Of a stretch of DNA of 5,086 nucleotides, positions 1 to 5,086 are shown piece by piece. Made by a program: the position numbers and the translations under genes. Source of the DNA: Candidatus Coatesiibacteriota bacterium (GTDB taxonomy: Bacteria; RBG-13-66-14); NCBI GenBank assembly GCA_030631385.1, contig DAOVLG010000176.1, positions 1 to 5,086 on the forward strand, given 5' to 3'. Every line of letters starts with the position of its first letter. Position 1 is the first letter of the stretch. The notes below the pieces were generated by a model. That model had not been told where the DNA came from and did no database searches. It was given only the letters and a program-made list of their open reading frames with translations.

Positions 1-418
1 AGCAGGCCAGCCCGGCGATAGTAAGCCCCGGCAGGTCAGAAAGGTCGTCGCCGATGTAAGAGAGTTCGTCGGTCTTCGCGCCCGACTCCGCCAGCAGCTC
101 GGCAACCACCTGACCCTTGTCCAACGCGCCCTGGCGGCAGTAGTCCAGGCCCAGCTCCTCAGCGCGCCTCTGGACCGCCCGGCCCAATTTCCCGGTGATT
201 ATCCCGCGCTTGATACCGGCCCGACCCAACAGATATAGCCCCAGGCCGTCGGTTACATCGAAGACCTTGAGGGGAACGCCCTCGGCGTCGGTGAAGATCC
301 CGCCGTCGGTGAGGACGCCGTCCACGTCCGTCAGCAGAAGCCGGACCCGTCGGGCGCGCTCCGCCAGGTCGTCAACTAGGGCTTGACCGGGATACTCGAA
401 ACCTTCAGACTCTCCCAT
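1..418 (-). CDS. kdsC: 3-deoxy-D-manno-octulosonate 8-phosphate phosphatase KdsC (3' end cut by window)
   Basis: KdsC is a cytoplasmic HAD-superfamily phosphatase that hydrolyses Kdo-8-phosphate to Kdo and phosphate, the step after KdsA in LPS inner-core synthesis. I translated 139 residues from the ATG at 418-416; the gene runs off the window. Seen: HAD motif I DVDGVLTDG at residues 31-39 (nucleophile D31, acid/base D33), motif II IITG at 73-76 with T75, motif III lysine K101, and motif IV YIGDDLSDLP at 121-130 with D124/D125/D128. It is a capless HAD of the KdsC type, co-linear with the E. coli enzyme (188 aa, from memory), so about 45-50 C-terminal residues are missing. The motif II tail reads GKLGR, where KdsC proteins usually have GR followed by D/K and S. 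The start lies 14 nt inside the end of kdsA and has a GGGAG Shine-Dalgarno at 429-425, 6 nt away. The overlap suggests translational coupling. Identification is firm from motifs and neighbour. Confidence 0.93.
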   Translation of the reverse strand, partial: MGESEGFEYPGQALVDDLAERARRVRLLLTDVDGVLTDGGIFTDAEGVPLKVFDVTDGLGLYLLGRAGIKRGIITGKLGRAVQRRAEELGLDYCRQGALDKGQVVAELLAESGAKTDELSYIGDDLSDLPGLTIAGLAC

Positions 419-1250
419 CCAGCTCTCCCAGCTCGCGCCTGAGATTGTCAATCGCCAGAAGCTGGTCCATCAGCCGCCCGAAGGTGTCCAGGGGCCAGAC
501 AGTGGCCGGGTCGGATTTCGCGCGGGGCGGATCGGGGTGGGCCTCGGCGAAGACGGCATCCACACCGAAGGCCGCTGCGGCCCGCGCCAGGGGCCCTACC
601 AGGTGTCGCAGACCGCCGGTCCGGCCGGAGGTCCCTCCCGGCTGCTGCAACGAGTGGGTCGCATCGTAACAGACCAGGGCCCCGGTTTCCCGCATCACCG
701 ACAGGGAGCGCAGGTCCACTACCAGATCGTGGTAGCCGAAGCTGAACCCCCGCTCGGTAAGTATAATCCGATCACATCCCGCCCCGGTGAGCTTGGCGAC
801 GATGTGGTGGGTATCGTCGGGGGCGAGGAACTGGCCCTTCTTCACGTTCACCGGTTTACCGGTCCGGGCGCAGGCGATGACGAGGTCGGTCTGGCGGCAG
901 AGGAAGGCCGGCACCTGGAGGCAATCAATAACATCCCCCGCCGCCCGGGCCTCTTCGGGGGAGTGGACGTCGGTGAGGACGGGCAGGCCGGTTACATCCC
1001 GAACCTCGGCTAGAATTTTTAATCCCTCGTCGAGGCCGGGACCGCGGAAGCTCGAGAGACTTGTCCGGTTCGCTTTGTCGTAGCTGGCCTTGAAGACGAG
1101 GCCCACGCCGCGTTCTGCGGCCAACCCGGCGAGACTCTCGGCGATTAGCAGGGTTAGGTCCCGTTCCTCGATGACACACGGACCGGCGATGAAAACCAGC
1201 TCTTCGCCCAGCTCCACCGAACCAACACTGAATTTCCTCATCGGTTCCAT
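405..1250 (-). CDS. kdsA: 3-deoxy-8-phosphooctulonate synthase KdsA, metal-dependent class
   Basis: KdsA condenses arabinose-5-phosphate with phosphoenolpyruvate to Kdo-8-phosphate in the cytoplasm, committing carbon to LPS. The 281-aa product (family about 270-285) is a full-length TIM barrel. Seen: AGPCVIE at 22-28, KANR at 59-62, FRGPG at 68-72, RQTDL at 119-123, KKGQF at 137-141 and LTERG at 164-168. Metal ligands match the Aquifex-type (class II) enzyme in identity and spacing: C25, H199 in YDATHS, E236 in EAHP and D247 in KSDP. E. coli-type metal-independent KdsA has Asn in place of the first Cys. The open frame begins with GTG at 1259, but I chose the ATG at 1250 because AGGG at 1262-1259, overlapping the upstream stop codon, sits 8 nt before it. 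An ATG at 1241 is also possible. The gap to the upstream glycosylase stop is 10 nt and the 3' end overlaps kdsC by 14 nt. Confidence 0.96.
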   Translation of the reverse strand: MEPMRKFSVGSVELGEELVFIAGPCVIEERDLTLLIAESLAGLAAERGVGLVFKASYDKANRTSLSSFRGPGLDEGLKILAEVRDVTGLPVLTDVHSPEEARAAGDVIDCLQVPAFLCRQTDLVIACARTGKPVNVKKGQFLAPDDTHHIVAKLTGAGCDRIILTERGFSFGYHDLVVDLRSLSVMRETGALVCYDATHSLQQPGGTSGRTGGLRHLVGPLARAAAAFGVDAVFAEAHPDPPRAKSDPATVWPLDTFGRLMDQLLAIDNLRRELGELDGRV

Positions 1251-1260
1251 ACCGTCCACC

Positions 1261-2043
1261 CTAGCGCCTGGGCGGTTTGAGCCCCAGCTCGCGCATGATA
1301 ACCTGCAGGTCCTGCCACACGTCGCGCTTGGAGGCGGGGTTGCGCAGACAGTAGGCCGGGTGGTAGGTGACCACCATCCGGGTGCGCTCGTTGTATCGGT
1401 GGATAGCCCCCCGAAGCCGGGAGAGCGGTTCGTCGCGGCCCAACAGACGGGTGGCGGCGTGACGACCGAGGCAACAGACGAACTCGGGAGCGATAAGCTC
1501 GATCTGCGCCTCGAGGTATGGCCGGCAGGCGGTCACCTCGGTGGGGAGGGGGTCCCGATTACCCGGCGGTCGGCACTTGAGGATGTTGGCGATGTAGACC
1601 TCCCCCCGCTTGAGGCCCATCGCGGTAATCATTTTATCCAAGAGTTTCCCGGCCCGGCCCACAAAGGGCAGCCCCTGGGCGTCCTCATCGGCCCCCGGGG
1701 CCTCGCCGACGAACATCAGCCGCGCACCAGAGTCCCCCTCGCCGAAGACCACATTGGTCCGCGTCCGGGACAGCTCGCACTTTGTGCACGAGACGGCTTC
1801 GGCCAGACAGGCGGCGAGGTCGGACCACGTCTCGTCGTCCCGGGAGAAGAGGTCGCCTTCGGGCGGTAAAGCTGTCAAGGATTTCACCCCGGCACAGCTT
1901 TCGGAAAAAAGTTGCTCTACAAGCTTATCCGCCGCTTCGGTAGGTTCAACCCCGACCGCGGAACGGGGCCGGGGGAGGTACAACAAACCGAGCCTGGCCC
2001 AGAGGGCCAATTGCTCCGCCAAAATACTTTTAGGTTGATCCAT
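1261..2043 (-). CDS. udg: Family 4 uracil-DNA glycosylase (4Fe-4S)
   Basis: This enzyme excises uracil, arising mainly from cytosine deamination, from DNA to start base-excision repair. The product is 260 aa. Seen: the family 4 catalytic motif GEAPGADED at 113-121 followed by GLPFVGRAG to 132; KCRPPGNR from 156; and the C-terminal loop motif HPAYCL at 228-233. Four cysteines suited to a [4Fe-4S] cluster are present: C86 and C89 (CTKC), C157 (KCRPP) and C173 (ACRPYL). The 16-residue C157-C173 spacing matches the Thermus family 4 enzyme as I recall it. About 80 residues precede the first cluster cysteine, longer than in minimal members; I recognise this as an N-terminal extension seen in many bacterial homologues, function unknown. 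The ATG at 2043 lies 4 nt after the coaBC stop. Its ribosome site is weak (GGGG, 13 nt away), so translation may depend on coupling. A longer start at 2166 would overlap coaBC by 119 nt and adds unfamilial sequence. Confidence 0.95.
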   Translation of the reverse strand: MDQPKSILAEQLALWARLGLLYLPRPRSAVGVEPTEAADKLVEQLFSESCAGVKSLTALPPEGDLFSRDDETWSDLAACLAEAVSCTKCELSRTRTNVVFGEGDSGARLMFVGEAPGADEDAQGLPFVGRAGKLLDKMITAMGLKRGEVYIANILKCRPPGNRDPLPTEVTACRPYLEAQIELIAPEFVCCLGRHAATRLLGRDEPLSRLRGAIHRYNERTRMVVTYHPAYCLRNPASKRDVWQDLQVIMRELGLKPPRR

Positions 2044-2047
2044 GGGA

Positions 2048-3295
2048 TCAGGATTTCCCCGACGACTCGAGACGCGCCTGGACCATCTCCACCACCCGGT
2101 CAATGATGAGGTAGGCCAGGGTGCGCTTGGCCAGCTTGGGATAGGTTTCAACGGCTCTCTCACCATCTATGATCGTCACCACGTTGGTGTCCACGGCGAA
2201 GCCCGCACCCTCCACGGTTATGTCGTTGGCCACGATCAGGTCGAGGCATTTGTCTTCCAGCTTGGCGGTGGCGTTCGCCACCAGGTCGCTCGTCTCCAGG
2301 GCGAAGCCCACGTGAATGCGCTTACCCTTCCGCTCGCTCAGGATGTGGAGGATGTCAGGGGACGGCTTGAATTTTACGTGGAGGTCCTCCCCCTTCATCT
2401 TCTTGATCTTTTCCTCGGAGACACGCTCGGGGGCGAAGTCGCTCACCGCGGCGGCGGATATGAAGATGTGGCAGTCCGGGTAGCTGCGCTCCACGGTCTC
2501 GAGCATCTCCACGGCGGTCGTCACCTGGTGGAAGCGGACCCCGGCGGGCGGGGTGAGGGAGGTGGGCCCGGAGACGAGAGCCACCTTCCCTCCGCGCAAC
2601 CGGGCCGCCTCGGCGATGGCGAAGCCCATCTTCCCCGACGCCGGGTTGGAGATGAAACGCACGGGGTCGAGCGCCTCCCGCGTGGCCCCGGCCGTGACGA
2701 GGACGTTGAAGCCGTCCAGGTCCTGGGTCTGGGAGAGAAGTTCCAGCGCGCGCAGGGAGATGGTCTCGATCGGGGCCAGCCGCCCGACCCCCTCCTCGCC
2801 GCAGGCCAGATCGCCCTCCACCGGGTCTACGAAGTGGTAGCCCAGCGCCTTGAGCTCCCTCACGTTGCGGATGACCTGGGAGTTGGTCCACAGGCGGGTG
2901 TTCATCGCCGGAGCGATGAGGACGGGGCATTTGAGCGCCATGAGGGTGGTCGTCAACAGGTTGTCGGCGACGCCGGCGTGGAGCTTGCCCAACAGATTCG
3001 CCGTGGCCGGGGCGACGACACAGAGGTCGGCCTCCCGGGCCAGGTCCAGGTGGCGGTACTCGGGCTCGCCGTCGGGTGAAAACATCTCCACCAGCGCCGC
3101 CCTGCCGGTGAGCGAGGAGAAGGTCAGCGGCGTCACAAAGCGGGCGGCGTTGGGGGTGAGTACCGTGTCCACCTCGACGCCGTGCTTGACGAAGTCGCGC
3201 GCCAGCTCGCACGCCTTGTAGGCGGCAATCCCCCCGGTGACCCCGAGGAGGACCCGGCTCCCCCTCACCCGTTCGTAATCCACAGCGCGATCCAT
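2048..3295 (-). CDS. coaBC: Bifunctional phosphopantothenoylcysteine decarboxylase / phosphopantothenate-cysteine ligase CoaBC
   Basis: CoaBC joins cysteine to 4'-phosphopantothenate (CoaB, CTP-dependent) and decarboxylates the product to 4'-phosphopantetheine (CoaC, FMN-dependent), the middle steps of CoA synthesis. The 415-aa product has the normal length and order. CoaC domain, about residues 10-185: FMN-binding GVTGGIAAYKA at 18-28, catalytic H82 in RHLDL, APAMN at 128-132, and the reductase-loop C165 in DLACGEEGVGR. CoaB domain, about 194-410: TAGATRE at 201-207, SNPASGKMG at 216-224 with N217, AAAVSDF at 281-287, the lysine cluster KIKK at 296-299, KPSPDIL at 310-316 and GFALET at 330-335. 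The open frame extends upstream to 3427, but I chose the ATG at 3295 because GGGAGG at 3306-3301 sits 5 nt before it, GVTGG follows at the usual distance, and an extended -10 promoter lies at 3347-3339, upstream of this start and overlapping or downstream of the longer ones. It is the first gene of the operon. Confidence 0.97.
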   Translation of the reverse strand: MDRAVDYERVRGSRVLLGVTGGIAAYKACELARDFVKHGVEVDTVLTPNAARFVTPLTFSSLTGRAALVEMFSPDGEPEYRHLDLAREADLCVVAPATANLLGKLHAGVADNLLTTTLMALKCPVLIAPAMNTRLWTNSQVIRNVRELKALGYHFVDPVEGDLACGEEGVGRLAPIETISLRALELLSQTQDLDGFNVLVTAGATREALDPVRFISNPASGKMGFAIAEAARLRGGKVALVSGPTSLTPPAGVRFHQVTTAVEMLETVERSYPDCHIFISAAAVSDFAPERVSEEKIKKMKGEDLHVKFKPSPDILHILSERKGKRIHVGFALETSDLVANATAKLEDKCLDLIVANDITVEGAGFAVDTNVVTIIDGERAVETYPKLAKRTLAYLIIDRVVEMVQARLESSGKS

Positions 3296-3300
3296 GCCGG

Positions 3301-3306
3301 CCTCCC
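3301..3306 (-). promoter_or_regulatory. Ribosome binding site of coaBC
   Basis: GGGAGG read on the minus strand, 5 nt before the ATG at 3295. It is the strongest Shine-Dalgarno in the window and decides the coaBC start against the longer in-frame starts. Confidence 0.85.
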
Positions 3307-3338
3307 GGAGTCGGTTAACCCACCGAATAACACCGTGC

Positions 3339-3347
3339 ATTATAACA
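3339..3347 (-). promoter_or_regulatory. Extended -10 promoter of the coaBC operon
   Basis: The minus strand reads TGTTATAAT (3347-3339), a perfect sigma-70 -10 hexamer preceded by the TGn extension. The hexamer 17 bp upstream reads GCCGTC, a poor -35, which fits an extended -10 promoter. The expected transcription start is near 3332, giving a leader of about 37 nt that includes the coaBC ribosome site. Inferred from sequence and position only. Confidence 0.7.
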
Positions 3348-3408
3348 CGGATACCGCACCCGACGGCCCGTCCGAAGGGGGTGATCCGTCGAACTGTTCC
3401 CTTGCCCG

Positions 3409-3423
3409 CCAGCTTGAAGCTGG
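3409..3423. repeat. 15-bp dyad upstream of the coaBC promoter
   Basis: CCAGCTTGAAGCTGG consists of two perfect 7-bp arms around one central base. It lies about 80 bp upstream of the inferred coaBC transcription start. Such symmetry could be a repressor or activator site, or chance; I recognise no regulator consensus. Confidence 0.4.
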
Positions 3424-3498
3424 GCACAGCCCCGCGACGAGGGCTCGTCTCAATTTGACAATCATTTCCCGTGAGCGGTACTCTTACAATACACTAAG

Positions 3499-3520
3499 AC
3501 AAGGGGTTTTTAACCCTTGT
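3499..3520. repeat. Short inverted repeat (hairpin)
   Basis: ACAAGGG and CCCTTGT form a 7-bp perfect stem with an 8-nt loop. An alternative is a 9-bp stem with one bulged G and a TTT loop. No U-run follows on either strand, so it is not a convincing intrinsic terminator. Its right arm merges into the left end of the repeat patch. Confidence 0.5.
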
Positions 3521-3668
3521 ATCAACGTAGGGGTCAACCTTCAGGTCGAACCGATTCATCTGTCCCTACGCCCCCCTGGGGAGAGGGCCAGGGTGAGGGG
3601 GTAACCCCGGGGGGCAGAGACCCCACCCTACATTTATTGAACGTTGATACGTAGGGCGTCCCGACGCC
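3514..3668. repeat. Foldback mosaic of GTAGGG-type intergenic repeat modules
   Basis: GTATCAACGT at 3519-3528 is repeated inverted as ACGTTGATAC at 3641-3650, with a further CCCT/AGGG match just outside, so the patch has terminal inverted arms. Inside, CGTAGGG at 3526-3532 pairs with CCCTACG at 3564-3570, enclosing an imperfect palindrome centred on ACCTTCAGGT (3537-3546). Then follow a GC-rich tract (3570-3608) carrying GGGGAGAGGG and GGGTGAGGGG, a GGGG/CCCC hairpin (3611-3624), CACCCTACA (3624-3632), and CGTAGGGCGTC (3650-3660). Four GTAGGG-type cores occur, two per strand. The pieces resemble non-coding repeats scattered through many GC-rich bacterial genomes, from memory. It encodes no transposase. 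Whether it is a MITE-like element or accumulated repeats cannot be told from one copy. Confidence 0.6.
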
Positions 3669-3676
3669 GCCTTTTT
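3655..3676 (+). terminator. Possible intrinsic terminator, plus-strand orientation
   Basis: GGCGTC (3655-3660) and GACGCC (3663-3668) form a perfect 6-bp GC-rich stem with a CC loop, followed after GCC by five T's (3672-3676) and then ATTT. The stem-then-T-run order is on the plus strand, although both flanking genes are on the minus strand. In the glnA direction the hairpin is preceded by an A-run and lacks a U-run, so it could only be a weak terminator for glnA. It may simply be the end of the repeat patch beside a T-rich sequence. Confidence 0.35.
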
Positions 3677-3691
3677 ATTTCCAGTTTAAAG

Positions 3692-5086
3692 CTAGAGATC
3701 GTAATAAAGGAATATCTCGTAGGGGTGCGGGCGGTTGACGATTTTGGTGATCTCGTGCTCCTGCTTGTAGGCGATATAGGCCCGGATCAAATCGTCGTCG
3801 AAGACGCCGCCGGCCTTGAGGTATTCGTGGTCATTGGCGAGGACGTGGAGCGCCTGGACGAAGTCGCGGGGCATCAGGTGGCTCTTTCGTTCGGGTCCCT
3901 CCAGGGAGCTCATCCGTTCCATGCCCTCGGGTCCGAAGGGACCGAAGCCCAGCTCGGCGGGATCAAGTTCGTCCTTGATCCCGTCCAGCCCGGCCAGGAC
4001 GAGCGCGGCCAGTGAGAGGTAGATGTTGCCGGTGGCGTCGGAGGGGCGGAACTCGATCCGGCGCCTCTCGGGTGGCGCATAGGCGGGGACCCGTACGGCC
4101 GCCTCGCGGTTGGCTAAAGCGTAGAAAAGCCAAACCGGCGCTTCGTAACCCTCCACCAGGCGCTTGTAGGAGTTGGTGCTGGCGCAGCAGATGGCGGCCA
4201 GGCTCCTGGCGTGCTTGAGAATACCAGCGGTATAGGCCCGGGCCAGCCGGTTGAGGCCCGTTTCGTCGTCCCCGGCGAAGGCGGAGCTCCCGTCGCTCGC
4301 TGCCAGGTACTGGTGGAAGTGCAGCCCCGACCCGCTGACGCCGTAGAGCGGCTTGGGCATGAAGGTGGCGGTCCTGCCGTTCTGGTAGGCCAGATTCTGC
4401 ACCACGTACTTGATCCACATTCCATTATCGGCGGTGCGCATCAGATCATCGAAAAGAACCTCGATCTCCTGCTGCCCCGGGCCGCCGACCTCGTGATGGT
4501 GGTACTTTACCGGGATGTCCATCTCGGTCAGAAGGCGCATCACCTCGGAGCGGAAGTCGTGGCTCTTGTCCCGCGGGTTGATGGCGTGATACCCGGCCTG
4601 ATGCTTGATCTGGTAGCCGGCGTTCCCATACTCCGAGGGTCCGTAGTTCCAGTCGGCCTCGTCGCAGTCGAACTCGTACCCCAGGGCGTTGTCGCGCTTG
4701 GTGAAGACCACCTTGTCGAAGATGAAGAACTCATACTCGGGTGAGAACAGCGCATCAACGGCCCCGGCGGTCAGGGGATTTTTTACGAGAAACTCCCTCG
4801 CGTAGGCCAGGGCCCGCTTGGCCACGCTGCGCGGATCACCGGTGAACGGCTCGCCGGTCTGGGCGTTGGCGCAGTCACAGATGAAGCTGGCGCAGGGCTC
4901 GTCCCAGAAGACGTCCTCCATGCAGGTCGCCTTGTCCGGGATGAGCACCATGTCGCCGCCGGTCACCTTGCGCTGGAAGCCGGGGATGGCGGAGCCGTCG
5001 AAGCCCACACCACTGGTGAAGACCTGCTCGGTGAGGAACTCCACCGGGAGGGTGACGTGGTGCCAGCGGCCGGGAATGTCCACGTA
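3692..5086 (-). CDS. glnA: Type I glutamine synthetase GlnA (5' end cut by window)
   Basis: Glutamine synthetase makes glutamine from glutamate, ammonia and ATP in the cytoplasm as a dodecamer. The window holds 464 residues (fragment numbering, residue 1 at 5086-5084). By alignment with E. coli GlnA about 21 N-terminal residues are missing, so there is no start to assign. Seen: FDGSAIPGF at 29-37; PEYEFF at 116-121 with metal ligands E117/E119; HHHEV at 196-200 and E207 (E199/E207 are metal ligands); H256 in GSGLHFH; TNSYKRL at 304-310 with catalytic-flap E315 in EGYEAPV; RIEFR at 343-347 with E345 and R347. The C-terminus carries LKAGGVF at 423-429 and ends HPYEIFLYYDL, as in the E. coli-like branch. 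The usual GDNGSG loop reads GVSGSG (249-254), and the adenylylation tyrosine region NLYDLPPEE is replaced by a segment with Phe and Gly and no Tyr. No strong terminator in the glnA direction is visible after the TAG at 3694-3692. Confidence 0.96.
   Translation of the reverse strand, partial: YVDIPGRWHHVTLPVEFLTEQVFTSGVGFDGSAIPGFQRKVTGGDMVLIPDKATCMEDVFWDEPCASFICDCANAQTGEPFTGDPRSVAKRALAYAREFLVKNPLTAGAVDALFSPEYEFFIFDKVVFTKRDNALGYEFDCDEADWNYGPSEYGNAGYQIKHQAGYHAINPRDKSHDFRSEVMRLLTEMDIPVKYHHHEVGGPGQQEIEVLFDDLMRTADNGMWIKYVVQNLAYQNGRTATFMPKPLYGVSGSGLHFHQYLAASDGSSAFAGDDETGLNRLARAYTAGILKHARSLAAICCASTNSYKRLVEGYEAPVWLFYALANREAAVRVPAYAPPERRRIEFRPSDATGNIYLSLAALVLAGLDGIKDELDPAELGFGPFGPEGMERMSSLEGPERKSHLMPRDFVQALHVLANDHEYLKAGGVFDDDLIRAYIAYKQEHEITKIVNRPHPYEIFLYYDL

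Larger units (their letters stand above)
3296..3691. other. Gene-free intergenic region between glnA and coaBC
   Basis: About 400 bp with no supportable coding region on either strand. From the coaBC side it holds the ribosome site and promoter (3301-3347), a 15-bp dyad (3409-3423), a more AT-rich stretch with an isolated TTGACA (3455-3460), a hairpin at 3499-3520, and a repeat patch (about 3514-3668) ending in a hairpin and T-run beside glnA. Short open frames crossing it show no recognisable protein features. rpoZ or gmk, which often precede coaBC in other bacteria, are absent here. Confidence 0.8.

Noticed and set aside
1251..1259. GTG start of KdsA at 1259
   Set aside because: The AGGG at 1262-1259 is 8 nt from the ATG at 1250 but would overlap the GTG itself. 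The three extra residues have no support.
1090..1869. A 259-codon plus-strand open frame across kdsA and udg
   Set aside because: It is antisense to two clearly functional genes, has low-complexity Pro/Gly/Arg composition, and has no plausible ribosome site or family signature.
2044..2166. N-terminal extension of the uracil-DNA glycosylase to 2166
   Set aside because: It would overlap coaBC by 119 nt and add unfamilial Arg/Trp/Ser-rich sequence. The ATG at 2043 fits the tight operon spacing.
2042..3079. A 345-codon open frame on the plus strand opposite coaBC
   Set aside because: It is the antisense shadow of a well-motifed gene in GC-rich DNA. The translation is rich in Gly, Arg, His and Val and shows no domain motifs.
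3296..3427. N-terminal extension of CoaBC starting at 3427 or at the ATG at 3340
   Set aside because: The extension is not family-like. The ATG at 3340 overlaps the TATAAT box, and the ATG at 3295 has a strong GGGAGG site at correct spacing.
3499..3520. Hairpin considered as the glnA or plus-strand terminator
   Set aside because: No T-run follows the stem on either strand, so it is listed only as an inverted repeat.
3182..3604. A 140-codon plus-strand frame crossing the intergenic region
   Set aside because: It runs through antisense coaBC, the promoter and the repeat patch, and its translation shows no recognisable protein features.
3514..3668. Repeat patch considered as a CRISPR array or riboswitch
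   Set aside because: There are no regularly spaced direct repeats with unique spacers. The patch lies upstream of the coaBC promoter rather than in its leader, so a coaBC riboswitch does not fit.

Overview
The window is a GC-rich bacterial chromosome segment in which every convincing gene is read from the minus strand. The gene content is housekeeping: nitrogen assimilation, coenzyme A synthesis, DNA repair and Kdo synthesis. Two consecutive Kdo genes (kdsA, kdsC) imply a Gram-negative, LPS-making organism. The sequence alone does not fix the phylum. Nothing suggests a plasmid, phage or integrated island.

Layout in transcription order (right to left): (1) 5086-3692, glnA, type I glutamine synthetase, cut at its 5' end by the window edge. 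(2) 3691-3296, about 400 bp without a gene. It holds a foldback repeat patch (about 3514-3668) built from several GTAGGG-type modules, a small perfect hairpin next to a T-run, a 15-bp dyad, and an extended -10 promoter for the next gene. (3) 3295-2048, coaBC. (4) 2043-1261, a family 4 iron-sulfur uracil-DNA glycosylase. (5) 1250-405, kdsA of the metal-dependent class. (6) 418-1, kdsC, cut at its 3' end by the window edge.

coaBC, udg, kdsA and kdsC are packed with gaps of 4 and 10 nt and a 14-nt overlap, so they very probably form one operon driven from the promoter at about 3339-3347. KdsA makes Kdo-8-phosphate from arabinose-5-phosphate and PEP, and KdsC removes the phosphate. CoaBC makes 4'-phosphopantetheine for CoA, which lipid A and fatty acid synthesis also need. 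The glycosylase is a repair enzyme with no obvious biochemical link to its neighbours.

I found no convincing undescribed system. The points most worth a second look are the mosaic repeat patch between glnA and coaBC, a possible short plus-strand transcript through it, and the unusual active-site loop and missing adenylylation tyrosine of the glutamine synthetase.
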